Part shown: positions 7,616 to 15,409 of the stretch, piece by piece
Position numbering within the stretch: the stretch's first letter is position 1
Layout: every line of letters begins with the position of its first letter
Assembly: GCF_900168115.1 (NCBI RefSeq)
Contig: NZ_FUZC01000004.1
Span: 1 to 64,000, forward strand
DNA from: Salegentibacter salinarum
GTDB lineage: Bacteria; Bacteroidota; Bacteroidia; Flavobacteriales; Flavobacteriaceae
Direction of reading: 5' to 3'
DNA length: 64,000 bases
Made by a program: the position numbers and the translations under genes
The notes under the pieces: generated by a model
What the model saw: only the letters and a program-made list of their open reading frames with translations
The model's database searches: none
What the model was told of the DNA's origin: nothing

Positions 7616-8758
7616 CTAGTTATAAATTTTCTGCACGAATTCTTCTACTTTAGAAGGCTCCAGCCAGCGGGTAACAATTACCAGGTTTTCTTTACGATCT
7701 ACAATAATAAAATTTCCGCCGAAACCAGCCGCATAAAAAATGTCTTTATCTATGTTTTTCCATTGTCTGGGCCCATCGACATTTAACCACCACATATATC
7801 CGTAGTTAGAATTTGTTACTGAAGGCTGCACCGCTTCTTCTATAAGATCCTCTGAAATTAATTGTTTTCCATTCCAGTTTCCATTATTCAAGAACAACAA
7901 ACCAAAGCGCGCCATATCTTCGGTATTGATAAAAATTCCACCGCCGGAATGCCCGCCACCGCTAACCGATTGCATTTTCAAGCCATCTATGGTAGTCCAG
8001 GAATTCTCATAGCCAAACCAGCGCCAACTGGAAGAAGCATTGATAGGATCCATAATTTCTTCTTTTAAAACTGTGGGAAGTGGTTTTCTAAAAACATTTA
8101 ATAATGAATAGGCGAGCACATTTACCCGAACATCGTTGTATTCAAAGTGTGTTCCGGGTTCGTTGAGTTGCCGATTTCTCCAATCGTCAATTCCGCCCTC
8201 CCGGGATGGCCTGTCGGCCCAATCGTAAGAACCCCAAAGTTCCCCGCTCCAATCAGAATTTTGCTCAAGCAAATGTTTCCACGTAATTTTTGAATTGTGG
8301 TCACCTTCAAAAGTATCGTCCCAAACATAATTAATTACCGGATCTTCAATATCTTTTATCAGACTTCTATCTCGCGCGAGCAGGGCAGTGGTAGAAAGAA
8401 AACTTTTAGTAACGCTAAAAGTCATATCCACACGTTTAGTATCGCCCCATTTTGCAACGAGATAGCCATCTTTTAAAATTATTCCTGCCGGACCACCACG
8501 GCGTTTTGTTGGTCCTAATATATCGTGATAGGGCTCGTTTTGAAAGCCTTTTAAAATTGCTTGGCGTAAATCTTTAGATTCTGAATATTCGTTGGTTTCA
8601 GCAAATTCTATTGCTTCAGAAAAATCTAAATTAAAAGCCGAGGGATCTTTTTCTTCCCAGGTTCCACTTGTCGGATAATAAATTTCCTGTGCAGAAAGAT
8701 TCAGCAGAAATAAACTGAAAATGAAAAGGCTCAAAAATGATTTTGTATTGATATTCAT
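7616..8758 (-). CDS. Exported serine hydrolase, beta-lactamase family
   Basis: The product has 380 residues, with a signal peptide (cleavage probably after LSAQ, near residue 24). The penicillin-binding/beta-lactamase class C fold shows as S115-V-T-K118 (SxxK nucleophile and base), a Tyr-Asn motif in FEYNDVRVN, and a glycine-rich SGGGHSGGGIFINTEDMARFG segment followed by Y-G-Y-M-W-W. Such enzymes include esterases, D-amino peptidases and beta-lactamase relatives, and the substrate cannot be predicted. It heads a four-gene minus-strand operon that continues into the small membrane protein, thioesterase and transporter. Confidence 0.85.
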   Translation of the reverse strand: MNINTKSFLSLFIFSLFLLNLSAQEIYYPTSGTWEEKDPSAFNLDFSEAIEFAETNEYSESKDLRQAILKGFQNEPYHDILGPTKRRGGPAGIILKDGYLVAKWGDTKRVDMTFSVTKSFLSTTALLARDRSLIKDIEDPVINYVWDDTFEGDHNSKITWKHLLEQNSDWSGELWGSYDWADRPSREGGIDDWRNRQLNEPGTHFEYNDVRVNVLAYSLLNVFRKPLPTVLKEEIMDPINASSSWRWFGYENSWTTIDGLKMQSVSGGGHSGGGIFINTEDMARFGLLFLNNGNWNGKQLISEDLIEEAVQPSVTNSNYGYMWWLNVDGPRQWKNIDKDIFYAAGFGGNFIIVDRKENLVIVTRWLEPSKVEEFVQKIYN

Positions 8759-8787
8759 TGATGGTTTTTTTATACTATTGGAAATAT

Positions 8788-8812
8788 ATCTACAAGGTTT
8801 TTAAAACCTCGC
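8788..8812. repeat. Short palindrome of the AGGTTTT/AAAACCT family
   Basis: TACAAGGTTTTTAAAACCTCG lies between the rmuC stop and the start of the serine hydrolase gene. It matches the repeat core seen at 5239-5265 and 5287-5313. Its position just upstream of the operon start could affect that promoter, but nothing shows this directly. Confidence 0.45.
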
Positions 8813-8822
8813 AAAAGAATTA

Positions 8823-10223
8823 TTATACATTATTTTCTTCAAATTCTTCTTCGTCTATAGCTGAAAGCATTTTAGGATCTATTTGTTTGCTGGCTTTAGC
8901 GCCAAGTTTCTTAAGTTTTTCTACCCGGCGTATTAAATTACCTTTTCCGGTGAGTTTTTTCATCGCACCTTCATAAGAATTTTGGACCGTTCCTAACTGC
9001 CGCCCGATTTTAGTTAATTCTTCGGTTAAAGCGGTAAAAGAATCATATAAAGCACCGGCCTGGGTCGCAATGGCAATGGCATTTTGTTTTTGTTTTTCGT
9101 TTTGCCACATACTGTCTATGGTCTTAAGCACGGCCAGCAGGGTAGTAGGCGTAACGATGATAATATTCTTGTCAAAAGCTTCAGAATACAGACCTGGGTA
9201 TTCGTTGGAAGCCACTGCAAAAGCTGCTTCAATCGGAATAAAAAGCAAGACGAAATCGGGGCTTTCCATCTGGTATAATTGATGGTAATTTTTGTTACCG
9301 AGCTCGTTTACTCGGTTTCTAATTGCTGCAAGATGATTTTTTAAATGCTGTTTTCTATCATTTTCTTCGGTTTCGTTGCTATAGCGTTCGTAAGCATTAA
9401 GTGAAACTTTAGAATCTACGATCATTTTTTTATCACCGGGCAGGTTAATTACCACATCGGGAAGAACGCGTTTGCCCTCGGCGTTAGTAAAACTTTGTTG
9501 AACGGTATATTCACTGCCTTTTTGAAGTCCGCTGCGTTCCAGTACACGCTCAAGGATCATTTCGCCCCAATTTCCCTGCGTTTTGGTATCGCCTTTAAGC
9601 GCTTTAGTGAGATTGGTGGCTTCCTTGCTCATTTGCTCGTTAAGCTCTTTTAAACCAATAATTTGCTGCCGTAGCATCGCGTGGCGGTCTATGCTTTCTT
9701 TATTTCCCTCTTCGATTCGTTTTTCAAAATGAAGGATTTTCTCCTGTAGCGGATTTAAGATATTCTGAATGTTTTCTTTATTCTGAAGGGTAAATTTCTC
9801 AGATTTTTGCTCTAAAATTTTATTGGCGAGGTTTTCAAATTCCTTTTCGAACTTCTTCTGAAGTTGCTCAACTTCGGTTTTTTGTTCTTTATTTCTTTGC
9901 TCTAAATTTTCAAATTCGGCATTCCTTCGGGTAAGTTCGGTGTTTAAAAAATCTTTTTCTCTTCTAATTTCTTCCCGTTCTTTTTCGAGTTTTTCGGTTT
10001 GCAGGTGGAGCGTATTTTTATAATCCGATAATTCAGATTTATAATTTTCTAAATTATTATTTATCTGTTTCTTAAGACCATCTATTTGAAGTGAAAATTG
10101 ATTATTTTTTTCCTCAAGAATAGCTTCTTTATTTTTACTTTTTAATCCTGAAATAAGTTTTCCGAGGTAAAGTCCGAGTAGGAGTGCGATAAAAATTAAA
10201 GCAAAGAGTAAATAATCGTTCAT
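8823..10223 (-). CDS. rmuC: DNA recombination protein RmuC
   Basis: This 466-residue protein has an N-terminal membrane helix (YLLFALIFIALLLGLYLGKL), a long charged coiled coil to about residue 190, and the RmuC nuclease-like domain, recognisable from TQGNWGEMILERVLERSGL and DKKMIVDSKVSLNAYERY. RmuC limits recombination between short inverted repeats in E. coli and is thought to be a PD-(D/E)xK-related nuclease. The length and domain order are those of the family. It is probably transcribed alone. Confidence 0.93.
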   Translation of the reverse strand: MNDYLLFALIFIALLLGLYLGKLISGLKSKNKEAILEEKNNQFSLQIDGLKKQINNNLENYKSELSDYKNTLHLQTEKLEKEREEIRREKDFLNTELTRRNAEFENLEQRNKEQKTEVEQLQKKFEKEFENLANKILEQKSEKFTLQNKENIQNILNPLQEKILHFEKRIEEGNKESIDRHAMLRQQIIGLKELNEQMSKEATNLTKALKGDTKTQGNWGEMILERVLERSGLQKGSEYTVQQSFTNAEGKRVLPDVVINLPGDKKMIVDSKVSLNAYERYSNETEENDRKQHLKNHLAAIRNRVNELGNKNYHQLYQMESPDFVLLFIPIEAAFAVASNEYPGLYSEAFDKNIIIVTPTTLLAVLKTIDSMWQNEKQKQNAIAIATQAGALYDSFTALTEELTKIGRQLGTVQNSYEGAMKKLTGKGNLIRRVEKLKKLGAKASKQIDPKMLSAIDEEEFEENNV

Positions 10224-10242
10224 TGAGAAACAGGAGTTTTCC

Positions 10243-10250
10243 CAAAGATA
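10243..10250 (-). promoter_or_regulatory. Candidate rmuC -7 element (TATCTTTG)
   Basis: The minus strand reads TATCTTTG, a full TAnnTTTG match, 20 bases upstream of the rmuC ATG, which would give a very short leader. No clear TTG was found at the expected spacing. Confidence 0.4.
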
Positions 10251-10304
10251 CTTATTTGCCCGAATTGTTTAAGAATTTAAGCCTTAGATTAGCAGAGGTT
10301 TTAA

Positions 10305-11285
10305 TTATTCTTGGGCCTCAAAATACTGATAACCGTCTATAATATCCAGGTAAACTCCGTCAAACCCGGCATTAATTATTTTACTAAGATAGGCATTATT
10401 GTTTTCGTAGATTAAATCTTTCCAATCCTGGTTCCAGTATTCTACTTTAAAATTTCCTTTCCAATCGGGGTTTTCTTCAACAAGCCAGTTTGGATATTCG
10501 GAACTCCATCTTTCTTCCCAATAGAAGCGATAATCTTCGGCTTCGCCAATAGACATATAAGCTATAACTAAACGTTCCCCACCATTTTTCTTCTTCTTTA
10601 ATTTTTTGATATCTTGAGCAGTAAAAGGTTGGTTACGAAAGAAAAGATCCATAACAATCAGGTCGTAGTTAGTGAAAGCTAGTTCAGCCAGAAGATCCTG
10701 TCTTGAAGAATATTCAGCGTAATTTAAAAGGTAGAGGAAGTTTTTAGCTTCAGCAAGCTCGGTTATATCTTTATTATTTTCATTAAAAACAGGATAAGCA
10801 GGAATTTGATCCAGTTTACGACTGGGTGCCGCGAAAGAAATATAATTGTTTTCCTCATTAAGCCGGTAAGATTTTTTCATAAGCTTAAAGTTGGAAGAAT
10901 AATCGGTTACCAATACTTGCTTGCCCTTGTCTTTTGCCAGATCAAGGTACTTTCTTAAATAGGTATTATCGGCTTTTGGGGTGATTTTATTTAACTTAGG
11001 ATAACCATAAAAAAGGTCTTCCTGGGCTACCGCGTTTATGGCATTTAAATATTCTAAAGCAGGAATTTGCTGTGAACTGCAATCTCTGGCGAGCAGCTGA
11101 ACCCCGTTTTGCGGAATTACTATGAAATTAGGGTCTTCAGCTTTCGCGGTTTCACTTATTTCAATAACAAACTCCCGCATTTCTTGGCGGTAATCAATAT
11201 TTTTATTTGATTCCTGAGCCTCGTATTCGCCGCAGGAAAACAATAAGCAGCAAAGCATATAAGTGCTTATTCTAAAGAAGTTCAT
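10305..11285 (-). CDS. Lipoprotein, MJ1477/TM1410-type putative glycosidase
   Basis: The product has 326 residues, with a lipobox ending at C18 (LLFSC). An N-terminal region of about 200 residues resembles a partial barrel, and the C-terminal half holds YMSIGEAEDYRFYW and a final GFDGVYLDIIDGYQYF (D309, D314, D317). These motifs belong to the COG2342/TM1410 family of TIM-barrel proteins related to endo-alpha-1,4-polygalactosaminidases (GH114 and the PelA hydrolase domain). It lies head to head with the pel-like operon starting at 11461, and a second barrel of the same superfamily is inside that operon. A role in trimming or turning over the exported polymer is likely but inferred. Confidence 0.75.
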   Translation of the reverse strand: MNFFRISTYMLCCLLFSCGEYEAQESNKNIDYRQEMREFVIEISETAKAEDPNFIVIPQNGVQLLARDCSSQQIPALEYLNAINAVAQEDLFYGYPKLNKITPKADNTYLRKYLDLAKDKGKQVLVTDYSSNFKLMKKSYRLNEENNYISFAAPSRKLDQIPAYPVFNENNKDITELAEAKNFLYLLNYAEYSSRQDLLAELAFTNYDLIVMDLFFRNQPFTAQDIKKLKKKKNGGERLVIAYMSIGEAEDYRFYWEERWSSEYPNWLVEENPDWKGNFKVEYWNQDWKDLIYENNNAYLSKIINAGFDGVYLDIIDGYQYFEAQE

Positions 11286-11436
11286 ATTTATGGGGCAATT
11301 TTAAGCAAAGATAAGTTAAATTACATTCTATAAATTACGCTTTATGGCAGGATTGTTATTCTATTTAAACAATTATAATTTTGGATTTGTTCAAAATTTT
11401 ATGACATCGAATTTTTTAAGTAATTGATTTTTAACA

Positions 11437-11444
11437 TATTTTTG
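11437..11444 (+). promoter_or_regulatory. Candidate -7 element of the pel-like operon (TATTTTTG)
   Basis: TATTTTTG matches TAnnTTTG and ends 16 bases before the ATG at 11461. The nearest TTG (11423-11425) is too close for a standard -33 box, so activation by another factor or a weaker promoter is possible. Confidence 0.4.
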
Positions 11445-11460
11445 GCCCAAAACATTTTAA

Positions 11461-12984
11461 ATGGCGAAACCATCTGTATTGCTTATTATGGAAGGCACCT
11501 ATCCTTTTAATGGAGGCGGCGTTTCTACCTGGGCACATATTTTATGTAACAGGGTTAGCAATGTAGATTTTAAACTATATTCTATAAATGCTTCCTTTGA
11601 GAAGGAGTATAAGTACACTTTAAGCGATAATATTAGCGAAGTGATACAGGTGCCGCTTTGGACTCCAGATGAACCTTATGACTATATAAGTTACGGCGAG
11701 GAATATTATAAAACTGTGGCTAAAAAAGAGTGGACTAATGATGATATAGTTGCTCAAAAGTTTATTCCTATTTTTAAAAGCTTGCTGGAATTTATTTATA
11801 GCGATGACCGTGATATTGAAGACCTGGATATAATTTTTCACCAGCTCTGGTTTTATTTTGAAGACTACGATTATAAAGAAACCATTAGGAATGAACGGGT
11901 TTGGCTAACTTACAGAGATACCCTTGCCAAATTTATTATTGGTGAGCGCAACCCTGACGCATCTTTAATAGATATCACCATAGGCCTACGCTGGATTTAC
12001 AGGTTTTTAATACCTCTTGCGATTGTCAATATTCCGAAAGTAGATGTATCTCATCTAACTCTGAGTGGTTTCCCGGTAATCCCGGCGCTTATTGCCAATT
12101 ACAAATACGGTACCCCGATAATCCTAACCGAACACGGAGTTTTTATCAGGGAAAGGTTATTGGCTATTAATAATTCAGAATATCCATATTTTTTAAAGAG
12201 TTTACTTATTAGGTTTTCTGAAGCTATTACCCGTTTGGTTTATCATAAGGCAGAGGTTATTATTTCTGTAAATAAATTCAATCAAAAATGGGAAAAATGG
12301 TATGGTGCAGATCCGGATAAATTCAGAATAATTTATAACGGGATTGACCCAGAAGTTTTTAAACCAGGCCCAAAACCTGCGCATTTAAAAGATATTCCTA
12401 CTGTAGTAGCATTGGCAAGAATTTTTGAGTTAAAAGATATCCTCACTATGATTAGATCTTGTGCGGTAGTTAAGAAAACTATACCGGAAGTGCAATATCT
12501 TGTATACGGGGATAATAATGCGGTACCTGAATATACCAAAGAATGTCTTGAGCTTATAGCCGAATTAGGGTTGAAAAACAATTTTAAACTCATGGGGCCA
12601 AGGAATAATCCTCAGGAAGTTTTTCTGGAAGGTGATATTTCTATTCTGACTTCTATTTCTGAAGGATTTCCTTATACCGTAATTGAGTCCATGGGTTGTG
12701 GAATTCCCGTGGTTTCTACCGATGTGGGCGGAGTTAAAGAAGCGCTTGACGATAGCTGCGGTTTTACCTGTAAACCAAAAGATGCTGAAGAAATTGGCAA
12801 CAATGTTTTAAAATTGCTTCTGAATGAAGATTTGCGGAAGAGTATGGGTAGAAATGCAAGGGAAAGAGTCTTAAATAATTTCACCTTATCCAAATTTATT
12901 GGCGAATATGAAGCAATTTATGATGATATTGTACAAATACCCAAGGCCGAAAAAAAGCTTACCAAGATTGAAGATTTTTCCTGA
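11461..12984 (+). CDS. PelF-like GT4 glycosyltransferase
   Basis: The 507-residue product has the same length as Pseudomonas PelF. It opens with a DUF3492-type N-terminus (LLIMEGTYPFNGGGVSTW, G18-W24) and ends with a GT-B nucleotide-sugar domain: an NGIDPEVF motif, and an EX7E motif, E401-GFPYTVI-E409, followed by GCGIPVVSTDVGG. PelF is the cytoplasmic enzyme that polymerises the Pel polysaccharide, a GalNAc-rich polymer, from UDP-sugars. The donor here is not provable from sequence. It is the first gene of a five-gene operon, and the transporter gene follows after two bases. The start is fixed by the -7 element just upstream. Confidence 0.85.
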   Translation: MAKPSVLLIMEGTYPFNGGGVSTWAHILCNRVSNVDFKLYSINASFEKEYKYTLSDNISEVIQVPLWTPDEPYDYISYGEEYYKTVAKKEWTNDDIVAQKFIPIFKSLLEFIYSDDRDIEDLDIIFHQLWFYFEDYDYKETIRNERVWLTYRDTLAKFIIGERNPDASLIDITIGLRWIYRFLIPLAIVNIPKVDVSHLTLSGFPVIPALIANYKYGTPIILTEHGVFIRERLLAINNSEYPYFLKSLLIRFSEAITRLVYHKAEVIISVNKFNQKWEKWYGADPDKFRIIYNGIDPEVFKPGPKPAHLKDIPTVVALARIFELKDILTMIRSCAVVKKTIPEVQYLVYGDNNAVPEYTKECLELIAELGLKNNFKLMGPRNNPQEVFLEGDISILTSISEGFPYTVIESMGCGIPVVSTDVGGVKEALDDSCGFTCKPKDAEEIGNNVLKLLLNEDLRKSMGRNARERVLNNFTLSKFIGEYEAIYDDIVQIPKAEKKLTKIEDFS

Positions 12985-12986
12985 TA

Positions 12987-14600
12987 ATGACTAAAGATCA
13001 AATTAAAGCTATTGCAAAACTTGTGGTTGCGGTTAAAGAACGTAACGGTAAGCCCGTGAATGTTTATGTAGTAGCCGCTACCATTGAATCTTTTGGAATT
13101 AGGGAAATAGATGCAAAAGAAGATTATGGGTTTGAAAGTATAATACATCTTTCAAATTATATTTATAAGGCTTACGATGCCATAACCCTGGCAAACCTTA
13201 AAAATAATAACCAGCGTGTTGCTGAAGCAAAAACTTATAAAAGGCTCGCTTTAACCGAATATATTACCACAAAAAATACCAAGCGCTTTATTGTAGATTA
13301 TACTTCGGGGCTTTTACATTTATTTCCGGTTTTTCTACAGGTGGTAGCTATAATTTTATTTGGATTTTCATTGTGGACATACTCTCACTTTAATAACCTG
13401 CAATCTACCGCAGTAGTGCTGGGTGTAATTATTGGTTTTATTAGCAGCGCGGGATTTGTACAGGTGCTGGGAAAGCAGGTCTCCTATTATTGGTATAACA
13501 AAGATTACCATATGGCGAGGCATTCTACCATTCAAATTATAAAAAACGGAACTATTGCCATCTTAGGTTTCTTTATATTCTCTATACTTATAAATTTTGT
13601 TATTCCGCTTTATAGTTTTCTTTTTGTGGTTATAACATTTATCTACGCCTTGTTTATAGGTTTTTTGTTACTGGTTTTAGCGCCTTTATATGCGTTAAAA
13701 CAAAGGTGGATGCTTTCATTTAGCGTTTTTGCCGGTACGGTTTTAGCACTTTTACTTCATTTTTATACAGATTTACATCCTTATTTTATCCATTGGACGG
13801 GGATTCTCGTTGCTTCATTAATATCAGTTGGTTATATCTATGCTTTCTTTCATTTTAAACTGAAAAATCAGACAACGGTAAAAAAGAAGCCTAAAGTAAT
13901 GCTTTCTTTATATCGAAATTTCAACTACTTTTTATACGGTACTTTTATTTTTCTTTTTGTTTTCCTAGATAGGATGGTGGCCTGGTCTTCTACCTTGAAC
14001 CGGGATATTCCCTATATAATTTATTACGAAAAAGATTATGAAATCGGAATGGATCTCGCTATCCTCATTTTCTTCTTGCTTGGTGGGGTAATGGAATATG
14101 CTATTCATTCTTACATACGACATATGGATTTTCATCAACTTCAAACAAAATATTCAGATTTTCAGGATTTCAATGACAAGATGAAAAGAATGTACTTTAA
14201 GCATCTACGTTTGTTTGCGGTTAGTGCCGCCGGAATTGCAGTGTTATTATATCTTATTGTTACCCAACCCTGGGGGTATTCCAGAGGTTTTGATGAGATT
14301 CTTAGTCCTTTGAGCATAAAAGTTTGTATTCTTGGTAGTATTGGTTACTTATTTCTTAGCCTGGGTATGTTAAATGTACTATATCTTTATACGCTGGGGC
14401 GACATAGAAAACCACTTGTGGCAATTATAAGTGCTTTCCTGGTGAATTTTATTATAGGCGTACTTTTAAGCAGATGGGTTTCTTATGAATACAGTGTTAT
14501 GGGAATGTTAGTGGGGTCTTTGCTATTTGCTATACTTACAACAAGAGAAACATACAGTTTCTTTAAAAAACTGGACTATTACTACTATGCATCTTATTAA
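12987..14600 (+). CDS. PelG-like polysaccharide transporter
   Basis: This 537-residue inner-membrane protein has a soluble N-terminal region of about 105 residues followed by about twelve membrane helices (first near residue 108). PelG belongs to the MOP/polysaccharide exporter superfamily and partners PelF; the family usually has about 450-460 residues. FLDRMVAWSS and the final FFKKLDYYYY region fit the PelG pattern. The N-terminal extension, with charged helices, is the difference from the Pseudomonas protein. It begins two bases after the PelF-like gene, and its last 14 bases overlap the next gene. Assignment rests partly on context. Confidence 0.75.
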   Translation: MTKDQIKAIAKLVVAVKERNGKPVNVYVVAATIESFGIREIDAKEDYGFESIIHLSNYIYKAYDAITLANLKNNNQRVAEAKTYKRLALTEYITTKNTKRFIVDYTSGLLHLFPVFLQVVAIILFGFSLWTYSHFNNLQSTAVVLGVIIGFISSAGFVQVLGKQVSYYWYNKDYHMARHSTIQIIKNGTIAILGFFIFSILINFVIPLYSFLFVVITFIYALFIGFLLLVLAPLYALKQRWMLSFSVFAGTVLALLLHFYTDLHPYFIHWTGILVASLISVGYIYAFFHFKLKNQTTVKKKPKVMLSLYRNFNYFLYGTFIFLFVFLDRMVAWSSTLNRDIPYIIYYEKDYEIGMDLAILIFFLLGGVMEYAIHSYIRHMDFHQLQTKYSDFQDFNDKMKRMYFKHLRLFAVSAAGIAVLLYLIVTQPWGYSRGFDEILSPLSIKVCILGSIGYLFLSLGMLNVLYLYTLGRHRKPLVAIISAFLVNFIIGVLLSRWVSYEYSVMGMLVGSLLFAILTTRETYSFFKKLDYYYYASY

Positions 14601-15399
14601 AATATTTATGGTTACAGCCGCAATCTGTTTAAATACTGCACAGTCAGTCGCACAGGAACTAACTCAGGAAAAGCAGATACTATTTACCTATGGCGATTTT
14701 TACCCCGCAGAAGTTTCGGGATACGAAATTTTAGTAATAGAGAGCGCTCATTTTGATAGTGAAGACATTGCAGTTTTAAAACAAAACAATACGACTGTTC
14801 TGGGTTATATAAGTCTGGGAGAAGTTAATGAAGCTGCTGCTCATTTTCCTGAAATAAAAGATTTCACCTTCGGAAAAAATGAAATTTGGAACAGCCATAT
14901 TTTAGATATTGCAAATGATGAAACCCGGGAAACTCTAATGGGTATTTTTGATTACAATATAAAAAAAGGCCTGGATGGGATGTTTTTAGACAATATAGAC
15001 AACTATACTGAATTTGGACCCACGCCAGGAAAGAAAGAGGCTTTAATAGACTTTCTACAGTTTTTAAATGTAGTTTATCCCAATATTCATTTAATGCAGA
15101 ATGCAGGTGTTTCCATTATAAAAGATACCCACCCATTTATAAAGTCAGTAGCAAAAGAGAGTATTGCTTCAGATTATAATTTTCAGCAGAAAAAATATCA
15201 ATTAAGAGATGAAGCGATCTTTCAGCAACTTTTAAAGGAGCTTAAAGAAGCGTATGATGAATATGAAGTCCCGGTTGTTTTAATTGAATATGCCGAAACA
15301 AGAAAATTAAAAAAAGATATTAAACATAGATTAGCACAAACCCCCTGGCCTTATTTTATTGGGAAAATAGATTTGCAGGGTATTCCCGAAAAAGGTTGA
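14587..15399 (+). CDS. Exported PelA-hydrolase-like TIM-barrel protein
   Basis: The ATG at 14587, which overlaps the transporter gene, is chosen because it starts a signal peptide (MHLIKIFMVTAAICL...SVAQ). A longer in-frame start at 14527 would bury that signal. The mature protein (270 residues with signal) has VLGYISLGEVNE at 71-82 and D130-GMFLD-NID138, typical of the COG3868-like hydrolase domain found at the N-terminus of PelA and in GH114. Those enzymes cleave alpha-1,4-galactosaminoglycans in the periplasm. In Pseudomonas this domain is fused to the deacetylase; here it is a separate gene. Catalytic acids are likely among the listed Asp and Glu residues. Confidence 0.8.
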   Translation: MHLIKIFMVTAAICLNTAQSVAQELTQEKQILFTYGDFYPAEVSGYEILVIESAHFDSEDIAVLKQNNTTVLGYISLGEVNEAAAHFPEIKDFTFGKNEIWNSHILDIANDETRETLMGIFDYNIKKGLDGMFLDNIDNYTEFGPTPGKKEALIDFLQFLNVVYPNIHLMQNAGVSIIKDTHPFIKSVAKESIASDYNFQQKKYQLRDEAIFQQLLKELKEAYDEYEVPVVLIEYAETRKLKKDIKHRLAQTPWPYFIGKIDLQGIPEKG

Positions 15400-15409
15400 A
15401 TTAAATAAT

